Under the pieces are notes generated by a model, which searched no databases, had not been told where the DNA came from, and was given only the letters and a program-made list of their open reading frames with translations. DNA of 64,000 nt, from NCBI RefSeq assembly GCF_000702165.1, contig NZ_JNKU01000002.1, positions 34,404-98,403 on the forward strand, given 5' to 3'. Positions 8,055 to 17,379 of this stretch are shown piece by piece (the first letter of the stretch is position 1; every line of letters begins with the position of its first letter). The translations under genes were made by a program, and so were the position numbers. The DNA is from Sharpea azabuensis DSM 18934. Lineage in GTDB: Bacteria; Bacillota_I; Bacilli_A; Erysipelotrichales; Coprobacillaceae.

Positions 8055-9166
8055 TGAAATTATCAAAGTTTGATACGGAAATCTGGATGACTGATCATGA
8101 AGGTGATTGCCTTTATAATCTTGCTGATACATGTGTTAAGCCAATGACCATCAAAGATCTAGAAGAACTGATTCATAAGGATCTGTCTGAAGATATCAGA
8201 CAGATTCTCTTTGATTATGGTCCAATTACTGGTAGTGATGCGCTTAAAGATGAAATTCTTAAAATGTATAAGAAGGGCACAAGAGATCATATCACGATCA
8301 CCAATGGCGCAGTAGCTGCTAATCACCATGTGATGATGACATTGCTTGAACCAGGTGATCATATTGTGGCGCTTACCCCAGGTTATCAGCAATTCTATAG
8401 TTATCCAGCATCAATTGGGTGTACGTATGACCTCATTGAGCTTAAAGAAGAAAATAACTGGCAACCTACAATTGAAGATTTTAAGGCGGTTATGAATGAA
8501 AAAACCAAAATGCTTTGTCTGAATTCGCCAAATAATCCAACTGGCACAGTACTCAAGAAAGCATTTCTAGAAGAACTTGTGGAGCTGGCAAGACAATATG
8601 ACTGTTATATCTTAATTGATGAAATCTATCGTGGGTTAAGTCAAAATCCCGAACCAGCTATTTCTGATATTTATGAAAAGGGCATTTCTACAAACTCTCT
8701 TGCTAAGCTCTATTCCTTTGCAGGACTCAGACTTGGCTGGATCAAAGGTCCACAAGATGTCATTGAAGCGATTAATTATCGTAGAGATTATACAATGATT
8801 TCTACTGGAGCATTTTCTGACTATATGACGAGGGTCGTCTTAGAAAATAAAGAAGCTGTTCTCAATAAGAATAGAAAGATTGTCGAAAAAAATAAAATGA
8901 TTCTTCAAGAATGGCTAAAGAAAGAAAAGCGTATAACTTGTGTTATTCCTGATGATGGAACGGTATGTTTCTTGCATTATCATCTCGATTATCCTTCAAA
9001 CAAGCTATGTATTGAACTGCAAGAGAAATATGGTGTTTTCTTTGTGCCGGGATCATGTTTCAACATGGAATACCATTTGCGTTTTGGCTTTACAAGCTTA
9101 CCAGAAAAAGTAGAAAAGGGACTCACGTTGTTTTCCCAGTATCTTGATCAAATAGCGGCTGAATAA
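8054..9166 (+). CDS. PLP-dependent class I/II aminotransferase, capreomycidine-synthase-like
   Basis: The 370-residue fold-type I PLP enzyme has NSPNNPTGTV, LIDEIYRG, and the PLP-lysine region SLAKLYSFAGLRLGW. The N-terminus (SKFDTEIWMTDHEGDCLYNLADTC, in parts) resembles, as far as I recall, the VioD/capreomycidine synthase-like group, which acts on hydroxylated arginine. Its place directly behind an arginine-type T-box and transporter fits an arginine-related substrate. No hydroxylase or peptide-synthetase gene is nearby, so antibiotic synthesis is not supported. The start overlaps the ATPase stop, and a terminator overlaps its own stop. Confidence 0.8.
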   Translation: MKLSKFDTEIWMTDHEGDCLYNLADTCVKPMTIKDLEELIHKDLSEDIRQILFDYGPITGSDALKDEILKMYKKGTRDHITITNGAVAANHHVMMTLLEPGDHIVALTPGYQQFYSYPASIGCTYDLIELKEENNWQPTIEDFKAVMNEKTKMLCLNSPNNPTGTVLKKAFLEELVELARQYDCYILIDEIYRGLSQNPEPAISDIYEKGISTNSLAKLYSFAGLRLGWIKGPQDVIEAINYRRDYTMISTGAFSDYMTRVVLENKEAVLNKNRKIVEKNKMILQEWLKKEKRITCVIPDDGTVCFLHYHLDYPSNKLCIELQEKYGVFFVPGSCFNMEYHLRFGFTSLPEKVEKGLTLFSQYLDQIAAE

Positions 9167-9181
9167 TTCAGTCGCTTTTTT
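9154..9181 (+). terminator. terminator of the arginine-type operon
   Basis: AGCGGCTGAA (9154-9163) pairs with TTCAGTCGCT (9167-9176), with one G-T pair, then six T residues. The TAA stop codon forms the loop. Confidence 0.8.
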
Positions 9182-9246
9182 AAAATAATGCTTTATTGTC
9201 ATGGCATTGTTATGTATAATTGAATGTTGTAGAAGGAAGTGTAACT

Positions 9247-9531
9247 ATGGAATTGAATCCCAGACATTTGCCCAATGAGATCAATTTCCTCATTCATTCC
9301 AAAGCATATGAATTTGGAAGGGAAGGCATACAAAAAATAGATGCCAACGATATCAAAGATTATTTATATCATGTTTCATGGCGCAATAAAGAAGAAATAG
9401 AGTTATGTGATATGGTGGATGACATCATGTCTTTATCATTCTCTACGCTTTTTGATTACATGAAAGCTAAAGTCATTAAGGAAGCTCAGAATAAGGATAT
9501 TTCTGACTTCAATGACTTAATTTTCAAATAA
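9247..9531 (+). CDS. comN: ComN-like post-transcriptional regulator
   Basis: The 94-residue protein looks like the Post_transc_reg/ComN family: KAYEFGREGIQKIDANDIKDYLY followed by a helical DDIMSLSFSTLFDYM region. In Bacillus ComN controls comE operon mRNA and sits close to recJ; here it is directly upstream of recJ, which supports the call. The ATG at 9247 has GAAGGAAGTG upstream; the in-frame TTG at 9220 overlaps the probable -10 box TATAAT (9215-9220). A terminator follows, so recJ can be expressed separately. Confidence 0.65.
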   Translation: MELNPRHLPNEINFLIHSKAYEFGREGIQKIDANDIKDYLYHVSWRNKEEIELCDMVDDIMSLSFSTLFDYMKAKVIKEAQNKDISDFNDLIFK

Positions 9532-9553
9532 CTGTTTGTACAGTTATTTTTTC
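9526..9553 (+). terminator. intrinsic terminator between comN and recJ
   Basis: AAATAACTGT pairs with ACAGTTATTT around TTG, followed by T residues. It overlaps the comN stop. Confidence 0.75.
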
Positions 9554-9567
9554 TTTTTGGAGGTAAA

Positions 9568-11202
9568 ATGAAGTATATCAAAGATACATTACAACATACC
9601 GATCAAGTGATGCAGACTTATCATGTCAATTCATTACTCGCAAAAGTTATCGAAAGCAAGAACATGGGATTAAGAGAATATGAAAAGTTTGTTTCACCTC
9701 ATCTTATTTATCATGACTTCTCTTTGTTTTCGGAAGCAGATCTTGCCCTAGAGCGTATACATCATGCCATTGAAGAACATGAAAAGATAGCAATTTATGG
9801 TGATTATGACTGTGATGGCATCCTTTCTACAGCAATACTTGTTCAAGCCTTTAAGGAATTAGGAGTGGAAGTAGGCTTTCATATTCCCAATCGTTTTACT
9901 GATGGTTATGGTTTAAATGTCAAAAGAGTAAAACAGATGGCTGAAAAGGGCTATTCATTGATCATTACGGTTGATAATGGCATAAAGGCAAATGAGGCCG
10001 TTGAGGAAGCTAATTGTTTAGGTGTTGATGTCATTATAACCGACCACCATGCCTTTAATGAAAGTGATGAACTGCCCGACAGCCAGGCCATCATTCATAC
10101 AAAGATGTCTGTTGATTATCCTTTTAAGGAAATATGTGGTGGTTTTATTGCTTATAAGCTTGCAAGTGCTTTATTAAATCATCATGATAAATATCTCTAT
10201 AGTCTTGCTGCCATCACGACTGTTTCAGACATGATGCCACTAGTTGACGAGAACCGCAGCGTTGTAAGAAGAGGGCTGCAGTTTATGAATGAAGAACATT
10301 ATGAATCACTTGAACTGCTTAAAGGTAATGGCGATTATACGACAACTACAATTGGCTTTACGATTGCGCCAAAGATTAATAGTTTTGGCAGACTGCCTGA
10401 ACAGATTCATCCTAATAATCTTGTCAAATACTTCTTAAAAGAAGCAGACCCAAGACTTAGAAAGGCAGTAGGGATGAAGGCTATTGAAATCAATGGCTTG
10501 CGTCAGGCCATGACGACTAAAGCCTATAATGAAGCTTTGAAAGAAGCCCATGATAAATGTATGTTCTATGCCTCTAGCGAGATTCATGAAGGCATCGTTG
10601 GTCTGGTAGCTGGTAAGTATGCGCGTGAATTTGAACGTCCTGCCTTTGTCATGCATTATGATGCAAAAAAGCATCTTTATAAAGGATCAGCAAGAGGCGT
10701 AAATGGTTTTAATCTCTATGATTTCCTAACGCAAAATGCAAGTTTGTTAGAGGGGTTTGGTGGTCATGCTTTAGCAGGAGGATTTAGTGTTTCAGAAGAA
10801 CATTTTGATGATCTTCGTTTAGCGCTCTTAGAACATATTGGTGACAAGACATTTAGAAATGAAGAACTTGTCATACCGATAGATAAAGAGGAACTTAGTA
10901 TCCCGGCTGTTGCCTCTTTAGATTTGCTAGAACCTTTTGGCCAATCGAACGAAGCACCTATCTTTCTTCTAGAAGATGTTCATATTGATGAGTACAGACT
11001 TCTATCTGAAGGAAAACATTTACGGATGAATATTAATACATCACATGGGGAAGTGGCTGCCTTGTATTTTGGCCAGGGAAAGCAAAGGGATAGCTTAGCT
11101 AGTCAGGATAAGCTCAATCTTATTGGGTCATTATCCATTAATGAATTTAGAGGCGATAAAACAGTGAATTTTATTGTCAGAGATGTTGTAACAAACTTAT
11201 AG
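9568..11202 (+). CDS. recJ: single-stranded-DNA-specific exonuclease RecJ, short form
   Basis: 5'-3' single-strand exonuclease of recombination and repair. The DHH phosphoesterase motifs are all there: GDYDCDG (78-84), TVDNG (134-138), TDHH (158-161), and a downstream SDMMP. The DHHA1 domain carries GFGGHALAGGF (about 395-405), and an OB-like domain ends the protein. At 544 residues it lacks the long C-terminal extension of the 786-residue Bacillus protein and resembles the E. coli length class. GGAGG lies seven bases before the ATG. Gene order recJ-apt-rel is conserved in Firmicutes. Confidence 0.93.
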   Translation: MKYIKDTLQHTDQVMQTYHVNSLLAKVIESKNMGLREYEKFVSPHLIYHDFSLFSEADLALERIHHAIEEHEKIAIYGDYDCDGILSTAILVQAFKELGVEVGFHIPNRFTDGYGLNVKRVKQMAEKGYSLIITVDNGIKANEAVEEANCLGVDVIITDHHAFNESDELPDSQAIIHTKMSVDYPFKEICGGFIAYKLASALLNHHDKYLYSLAAITTVSDMMPLVDENRSVVRRGLQFMNEEHYESLELLKGNGDYTTTTIGFTIAPKINSFGRLPEQIHPNNLVKYFLKEADPRLRKAVGMKAIEINGLRQAMTTKAYNEALKEAHDKCMFYASSEIHEGIVGLVAGKYAREFERPAFVMHYDAKKHLYKGSARGVNGFNLYDFLTQNASLLEGFGGHALAGGFSVSEEHFDDLRLALLEHIGDKTFRNEELVIPIDKEELSIPAVASLDLLEPFGQSNEAPIFLLEDVHIDEYRLLSEGKHLRMNINTSHGEVAALYFGQGKQRDSLASQDKLNLIGSLSINEFRGDKTVNFIVRDVVTNL

Positions 11203-11250
11203 GAAATAACGTTGTTCTTATTTATCGTTCTTTCCTTTAAGAATAAAGAA

Positions 11251-11259
11251 TGCTATAAT
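11251..11259 (+). promoter_or_regulatory. extended -10 promoter of apt
   Basis: TGCTATAAT combines a TG dinucleotide with a perfect TATAAT (11254-11259). No good -35 box is seen. AGGAGGAG precedes the apt ATG. Confidence 0.6.
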
Positions 11260-11288
11260 ACACTATGTGTATAGGAGGAGAAGTTTTT

Positions 11289-11807
11289 ATGGATTTAGAA
11301 AAATATGTTGCCAGCATTCCTGGTTTTCCAAAAGAAGGAATTATCTTTAGGGATGTAACACCAATGTTACAGGATGCTGAAGCATTTAAGGAATCGGTTA
11401 ATCAGCTAGCTGGTTTTGTAAAGGATGAAGATGTGGATGTGGTTGTTGGTCCAGAATCAAGAGGCTTTATTTTTGGCTGTCCAGTTGCTTTAGAGCTCAA
11501 TGCTGGGTTTGTGCCAGTAAGAAAGCCAGGTAAACTTCCTAGAGAAGTGGTTAGCTGCAAATATGATCTTGAATATGGATCAAATGAAATTCAGATGCAT
11601 AAGGATTCTATTAAGAAGGGTCAGAAAGTCTTCATTGTAGATGACTTACTTGCAACTGGAGGAACAGTTGAAGCTGCTATTAAGCTTGTGGAAGAAATGG
11701 GCGGCGAGGTTGTCGGCTTGGCGTTCGTTATTGAATTAGTTGACCTAAAGGCAAAAGAAAGATTAGAAGCAAAAGGTTACAAGGTTTATTCAATTCTACA
11801 GTATTAA
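11289..11807 (+). CDS. apt: adenine phosphoribosyltransferase
   Basis: Salvage enzyme making AMP from adenine and PRPP. The 172 residues are the normal length. The PRPP-binding motif [16 protein letters not shown] lies at about 117-132, and the N-terminal [16 protein letters not shown] is typical of Apt. The ATG at 11289 is preceded by AGGAGGAGAAG; an upstream in-frame TTG-type start at 11265 would place the ribosome site inside the gene. It sits between recJ and rel as in Bacillus, with its own promoter and a weak terminator before rel. Confidence 0.95.
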   Translation: MDLEKYVASIPGFPKEGIIFRDVTPMLQDAEAFKESVNQLAGFVKDEDVDVVVGPESRGFIFGCPVALELNAGFVPVRKPGKLPREVVSCKYDLEYGSNEIQMHKDSIKKGQKVFIVDDLLATGGTVEAAIKLVEEMGGEVVGLAFVIELVDLKAKERLEAKGYKVYSILQY

Positions 11808-11813
11808 TTCAAG

Positions 11814-11836
11814 AAGAGACGGCATGTCTCTTTTTT
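11814..11836 (+). terminator. terminator between apt and rel
   Basis: AAGAGAC (11814-11820) pairs with GTCTCTT (11826-11832), followed by T residues. The AAGGAGGTG ribosome site of rel begins directly after, so partial read-through is likely. Confidence 0.65.
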
Positions 11837-11854
11837 GATAAGGAGGTGTGACAG

Positions 11855-14074
11855 ATGGAATATAAGCATGCAGGAGACAATGTAACATATGAAGATGTCT
11901 TAGGGTTGGTAAAAACATATATCACTGATCCTGACTCATTAGCGATTATCCAGAAGGCTTATGACTTCATCATGGTGAAACATGCCACACAGAAAAGAAG
12001 AAGTGGGGAACCTTATACTGTTCATTTAATATGGGTTGCCTATATTTTAGCAACGCTCCAGACAGGGCCAAAGACGATTGCTGCTGGGCTGCTTCATGAT
12101 GTCATGGAGGATTGTGATGTGCCTCGTGAGGAAATGGTAGAGCGTTTTGGCGAAGAAATCACAACCCTTGTTGAAGGCGTCACAAAGATTACCAAGATGC
12201 CTTATATGGAAGAGAGTGAAGTCTATGCCGAAAACCATCGAAAAATCTATATCGCGATGGCCAAGGATATTCGTGTCATCTTAATCAAGCTTGCTGACCG
12301 TCTGCATAACATGCGCACTTTGCAATATATGCCCCCAGCCAAGCAACAAAGAATTTCACGAGAGACATTGGAAGTTTATGCGCCAATTGCTCACCGTTTA
12401 GGTATCAATGACATCCGTATTGAGCTTGAAGATCTCTGTCTTTATTATCTTGATCCAAAGGCTTATAAGGAAATTGCGGATCTGCTGGATGAAAAGCGTA
12501 GTGAACGTGATGCGGCTATTGAGAAAATGAAGAAATCGGTCGAAGCATTACTTAATGAACACCATATTTCCTACCATATTAAAGGTAGAGCAAAACATAT
12601 CTATTCCATCTATAAAAAGATGGTCATTAAGCATAAACGATTCAATGAGCTCTATGACCTCAATGCCTTACGTATCATTGTCAAAGAGAAGGTGACCTGT
12701 TATGAGGTCTTAGGCCTCATTCATGAGAAATATCGTCCGTTACCAGGTCGTTTCAAGGATTATATTGCCATGCCTAAACCTAATATGTATCAGTCTTTAC
12801 ATACAGCTGTTATTGGTGATAATGGCTTGATCTTTGAAATCCAGATTCGTACAGAAGAAATGGATGAATTAGCTGAACGTGGGGTTGCCTCACACTGGCG
12901 TTATAAAGAAGGCGTCAATTACTCAGCGAAGGAAGAACAGAAAGAAATTGGTGAGAAATTACAATGGCTTTCAGACTTTATTACCATCAGTGATGAAGTT
13001 AAGGATGAAAAGGCGCAGGAATACTACAATACACTTAAACGAGATATTTTTGAAGCCAATGTCTATGTCTTAACGCCTAATGGCAAAATAGTTGAACTGC
13101 CAAATGGGGCTACACCTATCGACTTTGCCTATCGTATTCATACTGAAGTTGGTAATCATACTACTGGTGCCATTGTCAACAATGTCATGGTGCCAATTGA
13201 TACAACCTTGAAGACAGGCGATGTTGTCAAGATCATGACTAGTAATCAGGCTCATCCAAGTGAAGACTGGTTAAAGATTGTCAGAACGGGCAGTGCAAGA
13301 AATAAAATCAAACAATATCTTGTTAAGCAGGAAGCTGAAGATAAAAAAGAAATCATTGATGAAGGACGAAGAATCTTACGAGAAGAAATCCGTAATCGTG
13401 AACTTGATGAAAAGACCTATCTTGATCCTGAAACCTATCGTTCGAAATTCAATGAAATTGGCTGCCGTAACTTTGATGAAGTGCTGATTGCCATCGGTAA
13501 AAAACAAGCCACCGCAGGCAGTCTGCTGGACCATGTTGTACCGGAAAAGAAAGGCTTTATTGAAAACCTTTCTCAGATTATTCGTAAGAATAATAATCGT
13601 GAACAGGCTGAAGCAAAGCGCAAGAAATCTATTGGTGTTGCCGTTGGCAATTTAACAGGTGGGGTTATGATGAGTTTATCTAAGTGTTGTAATCCTATCC
13701 CTGGTGATGAGATTGTTGGCTTTGTTTCTAAAGGGCAGGGGATTAAGATTCATCGGGCTGATTGTCCAAATGTGAAAAATGTTGACCCATCACGTCTTGT
13801 TGATGTTTATTGGGATTATGCAAGTATTGAATCAAAACGCTATAATGTCGATTTAGAGATTATTGGCTTAGATCGTCCAAACCTTCTTAGCGATATTGTG
13901 ACGGTACTTGGTACTTGTAATGTCAATATCATGAATATTAATGCCGGTATTGCCGACTTGGATGCCGATATGAATATTACAATATCCGTAGACTCGGCAG
14001 AAAAGCTTCAGAATACTATTGATAATTTGAATAAGATTCATGGTGTTGCGGAAGTTAAGCGTGTCATCCATTAA
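11855..14074 (+). CDS. rel: bifunctional (p)ppGpp synthetase/hydrolase (Rel)
   Basis: Stringent-response enzyme of 739 residues, the usual length. Domains in order: HD hydrolase (HDVMED at about 79-84, which keeps the catalytic HD/ED), synthetase (GRAKHIYSIYKKM, YQSLHTAV at about 310), TGS (about 400-460), a zinc-finger-like region with SKCCNPIPGDEI (about 608) and HRADCPN, and a C-terminal ACT domain. Both catalytic halves have their key motifs, so it should be bifunctional. AAGGAGGTG precedes the ATG. It lies between apt and hisS, as in Bacillus. Confidence 0.96.
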   Translation: MEYKHAGDNVTYEDVLGLVKTYITDPDSLAIIQKAYDFIMVKHATQKRRSGEPYTVHLIWVAYILATLQTGPKTIAAGLLHDVMEDCDVPREEMVERFGEEITTLVEGVTKITKMPYMEESEVYAENHRKIYIAMAKDIRVILIKLADRLHNMRTLQYMPPAKQQRISRETLEVYAPIAHRLGINDIRIELEDLCLYYLDPKAYKEIADLLDEKRSERDAAIEKMKKSVEALLNEHHISYHIKGRAKHIYSIYKKMVIKHKRFNELYDLNALRIIVKEKVTCYEVLGLIHEKYRPLPGRFKDYIAMPKPNMYQSLHTAVIGDNGLIFEIQIRTEEMDELAERGVASHWRYKEGVNYSAKEEQKEIGEKLQWLSDFITISDEVKDEKAQEYYNTLKRDIFEANVYVLTPNGKIVELPNGATPIDFAYRIHTEVGNHTTGAIVNNVMVPIDTTLKTGDVVKIMTSNQAHPSEDWLKIVRTGSARNKIKQYLVKQEAEDKKEIIDEGRRILREEIRNRELDEKTYLDPETYRSKFNEIGCRNFDEVLIAIGKKQATAGSLLDHVVPEKKGFIENLSQIIRKNNNREQAEAKRKKSIGVAVGNLTGGVMMSLSKCCNPIPGDEIVGFVSKGQGIKIHRADCPNVKNVDPSRLVDVYWDYASIESKRYNVDLEIIGLDRPNLLSDIVTVLGTCNVNIMNINAGIADLDADMNITISVDSAEKLQNTIDNLNKIHGVAEVKRVIH

Positions 14075-14082
14075 GTGTATTA

Positions 14083-14111
14083 TTGCATTTTGTCCAACTT
14101 TATATTATACT
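14083..14111 (+). promoter_or_regulatory. promoter of the hisS-aspS T-box leader
   Basis: TTGCAT (14083-14088), 17 bases, TATACT (14106-14111). Confidence 0.65.
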
Positions 14112-14117
14112 GAGTGC

Positions 14118-14316
14118 ATATTCGAGGAAGAAGATTAAATAGTGGATTTTTTCTAGAGACGTTATGGCTGGTGGAAATAACGAAAAAGAAGCTATGGGAC
14201 ACTTTGGAGAATGCTTTAAAAAAGCACGTGGCTCGCGTTAAGAGCTAAAGGGCATACTGAAAGGTATGAACTAAGGTGGTACCGCGTTGAAACGTCCTTA
14301 GATAAGGACGTTTTTT
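14118..14316 (+). promoter_or_regulatory. T-box riboswitch leader of hisS-aspS, specifier GAC overlapping CAC
   Basis: The apical Stem I hairpin is CGTTAT/ATAACG around GGCTGGTGGAA. The specifier loop reads GGGACACTTTGG. The T-box AAGGTGGTACCGCG is at 14273-14286, and a terminator formed by AACGTCCTTA/TAAGGACGTT (14291-14312) is followed by T residues. By alignment with the tyrS leader the specifier is GAC (14198-14200, Asp), followed by the usual purine. The overlapping CAC (14200-14202) is a His codon, so the leader could sense tRNA-Asp, tRNA-His, or both. Confidence 0.9.
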
Positions 14317-14341
14317 ATTTTGATGAAAGAGAGGAATGCAA

Positions 14342-15607
14342 ATGAATTATAAGGCACCTAGAGGGACAGTCGATGTTTTACCAACAGAGTCTGGTAAATG
14401 GCTGAAGCTCGAAAGAATTCTACGTACAATTGCTGATAACTATAATGTCAAAGAAATGAGAACACCAATCTTTGAACATACAGAATTATTCAATCGTGCA
14501 GTTGGTGATACAACCGATGTTGTCACAAAGGAAATGTACAGCTTTAATGACAAGAAGGGACGTTCGATCACATTAAGACCTGAAGGTACAGCAGGTATTG
14601 CTCGTGCCTATGTTGAAAATAAGATGTATGCCTGGCCAGAAAAACTGACAAAAGTTTACTATATGGGACCAATGTTCCGTTATGAAAGACCTCAGTCTGG
14701 TCGTCAGCGTCAGTTCCATCAGTTTGGGGTGGAAATGCTTGGTGTGGAATCACCTTATGTTGATGTGGAATGCATGTTGATGGCTTTGACTGTTGTTAAG
14801 GCTTTGGATATTAAGGATGTCACATTGCATATTAACTCATTAGGTGATGATGCATCACGTGAAGCTTATCGTACAGCATTAAAAGATCATTTTAGACCAC
14901 ATCTTCATGAATTATGTGAAGATTGTAATGATCGTTTTGAAAAGAATCCATTAAGAATTCTCGACTGCAAGGTTGATCATGAACATCCAAGTATGGCAAG
15001 TGCACCTAAGACAATTGATTATCTTTCAGAAGGGGCAAAAGCTCATTTTGATAAAGTATGCCAGCTCTTGGATGAATTAGAGGTCGATTATGTCATTGAT
15101 ACAAACTTAGTAAGAGGTCTTGACTACTATTCTCATACTGTCTTTGAATTAATCAGTGATGATCCGAAATTAGGAGCAGGTTCAACAGTCGGTGGTGGTG
15201 GACGCTACAATGGTCTTGTAGAAGAAGTTGGCGGTCCAGCAACTCCAGGTGTTGGCTTTGCCTTCGGGATGGAAAGACTGATGCTGGCAATGGATGATGA
15301 TATGACTGATGATGCAGGCATTGATGCTTATATCATGCCTCTTGGCGATGAAGCGAAGGATTATGCGATGCAGCTTATTACTGTCCTTCGTGCACATGGC
15401 TTCTGCTGTGACATGGACTTTGTCGGTAGAGGGCTTAAAGGTCAGTTTAAGTCATCGGACCGTTTCCATGCGCAATATGCCTTGATCATTGGTGAAGATG
15501 AAGTCAATAACGAAATTGTCCAGGTGAGAGATAATGAAACTAAAGAGCAGGAAGCTGTCAAAGTTGAAGAACTCATTGCCTACTTAGATCACAAGATGGG
15601 AGTATAG
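14342..15607 (+). CDS. hisS: histidyl-tRNA synthetase
   Basis: Class II synthetase of 421 residues charging tRNA-His. Motif 2 (TLRPEGTAGIARAYVE, then MFRYERPQSGRQRQFHQ), the HisA motif LVRGLDYYSHTVFE and motif 3 (GVGFAFGMER) are all visible, with a C-terminal anticodon-binding domain. The ATG at 14342 is preferred over 14336 because the GAGAGG ribosome site (14329-14334) leaves only one base before the latter. It is first in a T-box-controlled operon with aspS two bases downstream. Confidence 0.96.
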   Translation: MNYKAPRGTVDVLPTESGKWLKLERILRTIADNYNVKEMRTPIFEHTELFNRAVGDTTDVVTKEMYSFNDKKGRSITLRPEGTAGIARAYVENKMYAWPEKLTKVYYMGPMFRYERPQSGRQRQFHQFGVEMLGVESPYVDVECMLMALTVVKALDIKDVTLHINSLGDDASREAYRTALKDHFRPHLHELCEDCNDRFEKNPLRILDCKVDHEHPSMASAPKTIDYLSEGAKAHFDKVCQLLDELEVDYVIDTNLVRGLDYYSHTVFELISDDPKLGAGSTVGGGGRYNGLVEEVGGPATPGVGFAFGMERLMLAMDDDMTDDAGIDAYIMPLGDEAKDYAMQLITVLRAHGFCCDMDFVGRGLKGQFKSSDRFHAQYALIIGEDEVNNEIVQVRDNETKEQEAVKVEELIAYLDHKMGV

Positions 15608-15609
15608 TT

Positions 15610-17379
15610 ATGAAAAGAACACATAATAATGGAGAACTGAGAATCAATCATGTGGGTGAGGAAGTCACATTGATTGGCTGGGTTGCGAAAAAGAGAAATA
15701 TGGGAGCCATTGTCTTTATTGACTTAAGAGATAGATATGGCTTAACACAGATTGTCTTTAATGAAGAATTTGCTTCAAAGACAAAGGATATCAAGAACGA
15801 ATATATTTTACAGGTTACTGGTACAGTTGTTGAACGTTCAAGCAAGAATCCACATATGCCTACTGGTGATATTGAAGTGGATGTCGAAGATTTTAAAATT
15901 ATCAATACGGCTAAGCAGCCACCTATCATTGTTGCAGATGAAACAGATGCAAGTGAAGAAACACGTATGAAATATCGGTATCTTGACTTAAGAAGACCAG
16001 TTCTTCAAAACAAGATTATGACACGTGCAAAGATTGTAAAATCCATTCATGAATTCTTGGATGGCGAGGACTTTATTGAAATTGAAACACCATACCTTAA
16101 CCGTTCTACACCAGAAGGCGCAAGAGACTTCCTTGTCCCTTCACGTGTGCATGAAGGTTCATTCTATGCCTTACCACAATCACCACAGCTCTTTAAGCAG
16201 TTATTGATGGTCTCAGGATTTGAAAAGTATTATCAGATTGCCAGATGCTTTAGAGATGAAGACTTAAGAGCAGACCGTCAGCCTGAATTCACACAGGTTG
16301 ATGTGGAAATGAGTTTCATGGATACTGATCAGATTCTTGATTTAGGTGAACGTCTTGTGGCTAAAGTCATGAAGGATGTTAAGGACATTGATATCGAGCT
16401 CCCATTACGTCGTATGACTTGGCATGATGCGATGGAGAAGTATGGTATCGATAAACCGGATACACGTTTTGGCCTAGAACTTGTTAACTTAAATGAAACA
16501 GTGAAAGATGTTGATTTTGCGGTCTTCAAGAGTGCTTTAGAAGCAAATGGCCATGTCAAAGGTATCAATGTCACGGGCGAAGCAAGTCATTTTAGCCGTA
16601 AGAAGATTGATGCCCTAGGTGAAATTGCCAAGAAGTATAAGGCAAAAGGCCTGGCTTGGCTGAAAGTTACTGATGAAGGCGTTAATGGTCCAATTGCGAA
16701 ATTCTTTAATGAAGAACAATTAGCTCGTCTTTTAAAGGCTATGGATGCAAAGGCTGATGACTTATTGCTATTTGTCGCTGATTCACATTATATGGTTGTC
16801 TGTGATGCTTTAGCAGCTATTCGTAACCATTTAGGTAAGGAACTTAAGCTTTATGATCCACATACATTTGATTTCTTATGGATTATTGATTTCCCAATGT
16901 TTGAATATTCTGAAGAAGATGGCCGTTATTATGCAATGCACCATCCATTCACACGTCCAAAAGAATCAGATCTCGATAAGATCCTCACAGATCCTGCACA
17001 CTGCCTTGCTGATGCATATGATATCGTCTTGAATGGCTTTGAACTTGGTGGCGGTTCACAACGTATCTATGATGAAGAATTACAGGATAAGGCTTTTGAG
17101 GCTCTAGGATTCACTGAAGAGCGTATCAGAAGTCAGTTTGGCTGGTTTGTCGATGCCTTCCAGTATGGCGCACCACCTCATGGCGGCTTTGCCTTAGGTT
17201 TGGATCGTATTGCCATGCTTTTGACTGAGTCTGACTCATTAAGAGATGTTATTGCCTTCCCTAAGAATACAAGTTCAAAAGATCCTGTAACTGATGCACC
17301 AGGTACAGTTGACCAGGCACAGCTTGATGAATTAGGCATTGAAGTGAAAGAAGGTGTTCTTGATGGTGAATCAGAATAG
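15610..17379 (+). CDS. aspS: aspartyl-tRNA synthetase
   Basis: Class IIb synthetase of 589 residues with an N-terminal OB anticodon domain (about 1-110). Class II motifs follow: SPQLFKQLLMVSGFEKYYQI, ARCFRDEDLRADRQPEFTQ and C-terminal GLDRIAMLL. It has the bacterial GAD insertion domain in the middle. The length is typical of bacterial AspRS. It is translated with hisS (two-base gap). Its last bases overlap the peptidase start. Whether it is discriminating or charges tRNA-Asn too cannot be decided from the motifs I can read. Confidence 0.96.
   Translation: MKRTHNNGELRINHVGEEVTLIGWVAKKRNMGAIVFIDLRDRYGLTQIVFNEEFASKTKDIKNEYILQVTGTVVERSSKNPHMPTGDIEVDVEDFKIINTAKQPPIIVADETDASEETRMKYRYLDLRRPVLQNKIMTRAKIVKSIHEFLDGEDFIEIETPYLNRSTPEGARDFLVPSRVHEGSFYALPQSPQLFKQLLMVSGFEKYYQIARCFRDEDLRADRQPEFTQVDVEMSFMDTDQILDLGERLVAKVMKDVKDIDIELPLRRMTWHDAMEKYGIDKPDTRFGLELVNLNETVKDVDFAVFKSALEANGHVKGINVTGEASHFSRKKIDALGEIAKKYKAKGLAWLKVTDEGVNGPIAKFFNEEQLARLLKAMDAKADDLLLFVADSHYMVVCDALAAIRNHLGKELKLYDPHTFDFLWIIDFPMFEYSEEDGRYYAMHHPFTRPKESDLDKILTDPAHCLADAYDIVLNGFELGGGSQRIYDEELQDKAFEALGFTEERIRSQFGWFVDAFQYGAPPHGGFALGLDRIAMLLTESDSLRDVIAFPKNTSSKDPVTDAPGTVDQAQLDELGIEVKEGVLDGESE

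Noticed and set aside
8054..9166. A capreomycidine or viomycin-type biosynthetic cluster
   Set aside because: Only the PLP enzyme resembles that pathway; no hydroxylase, peptide synthetase or resistance gene is near.
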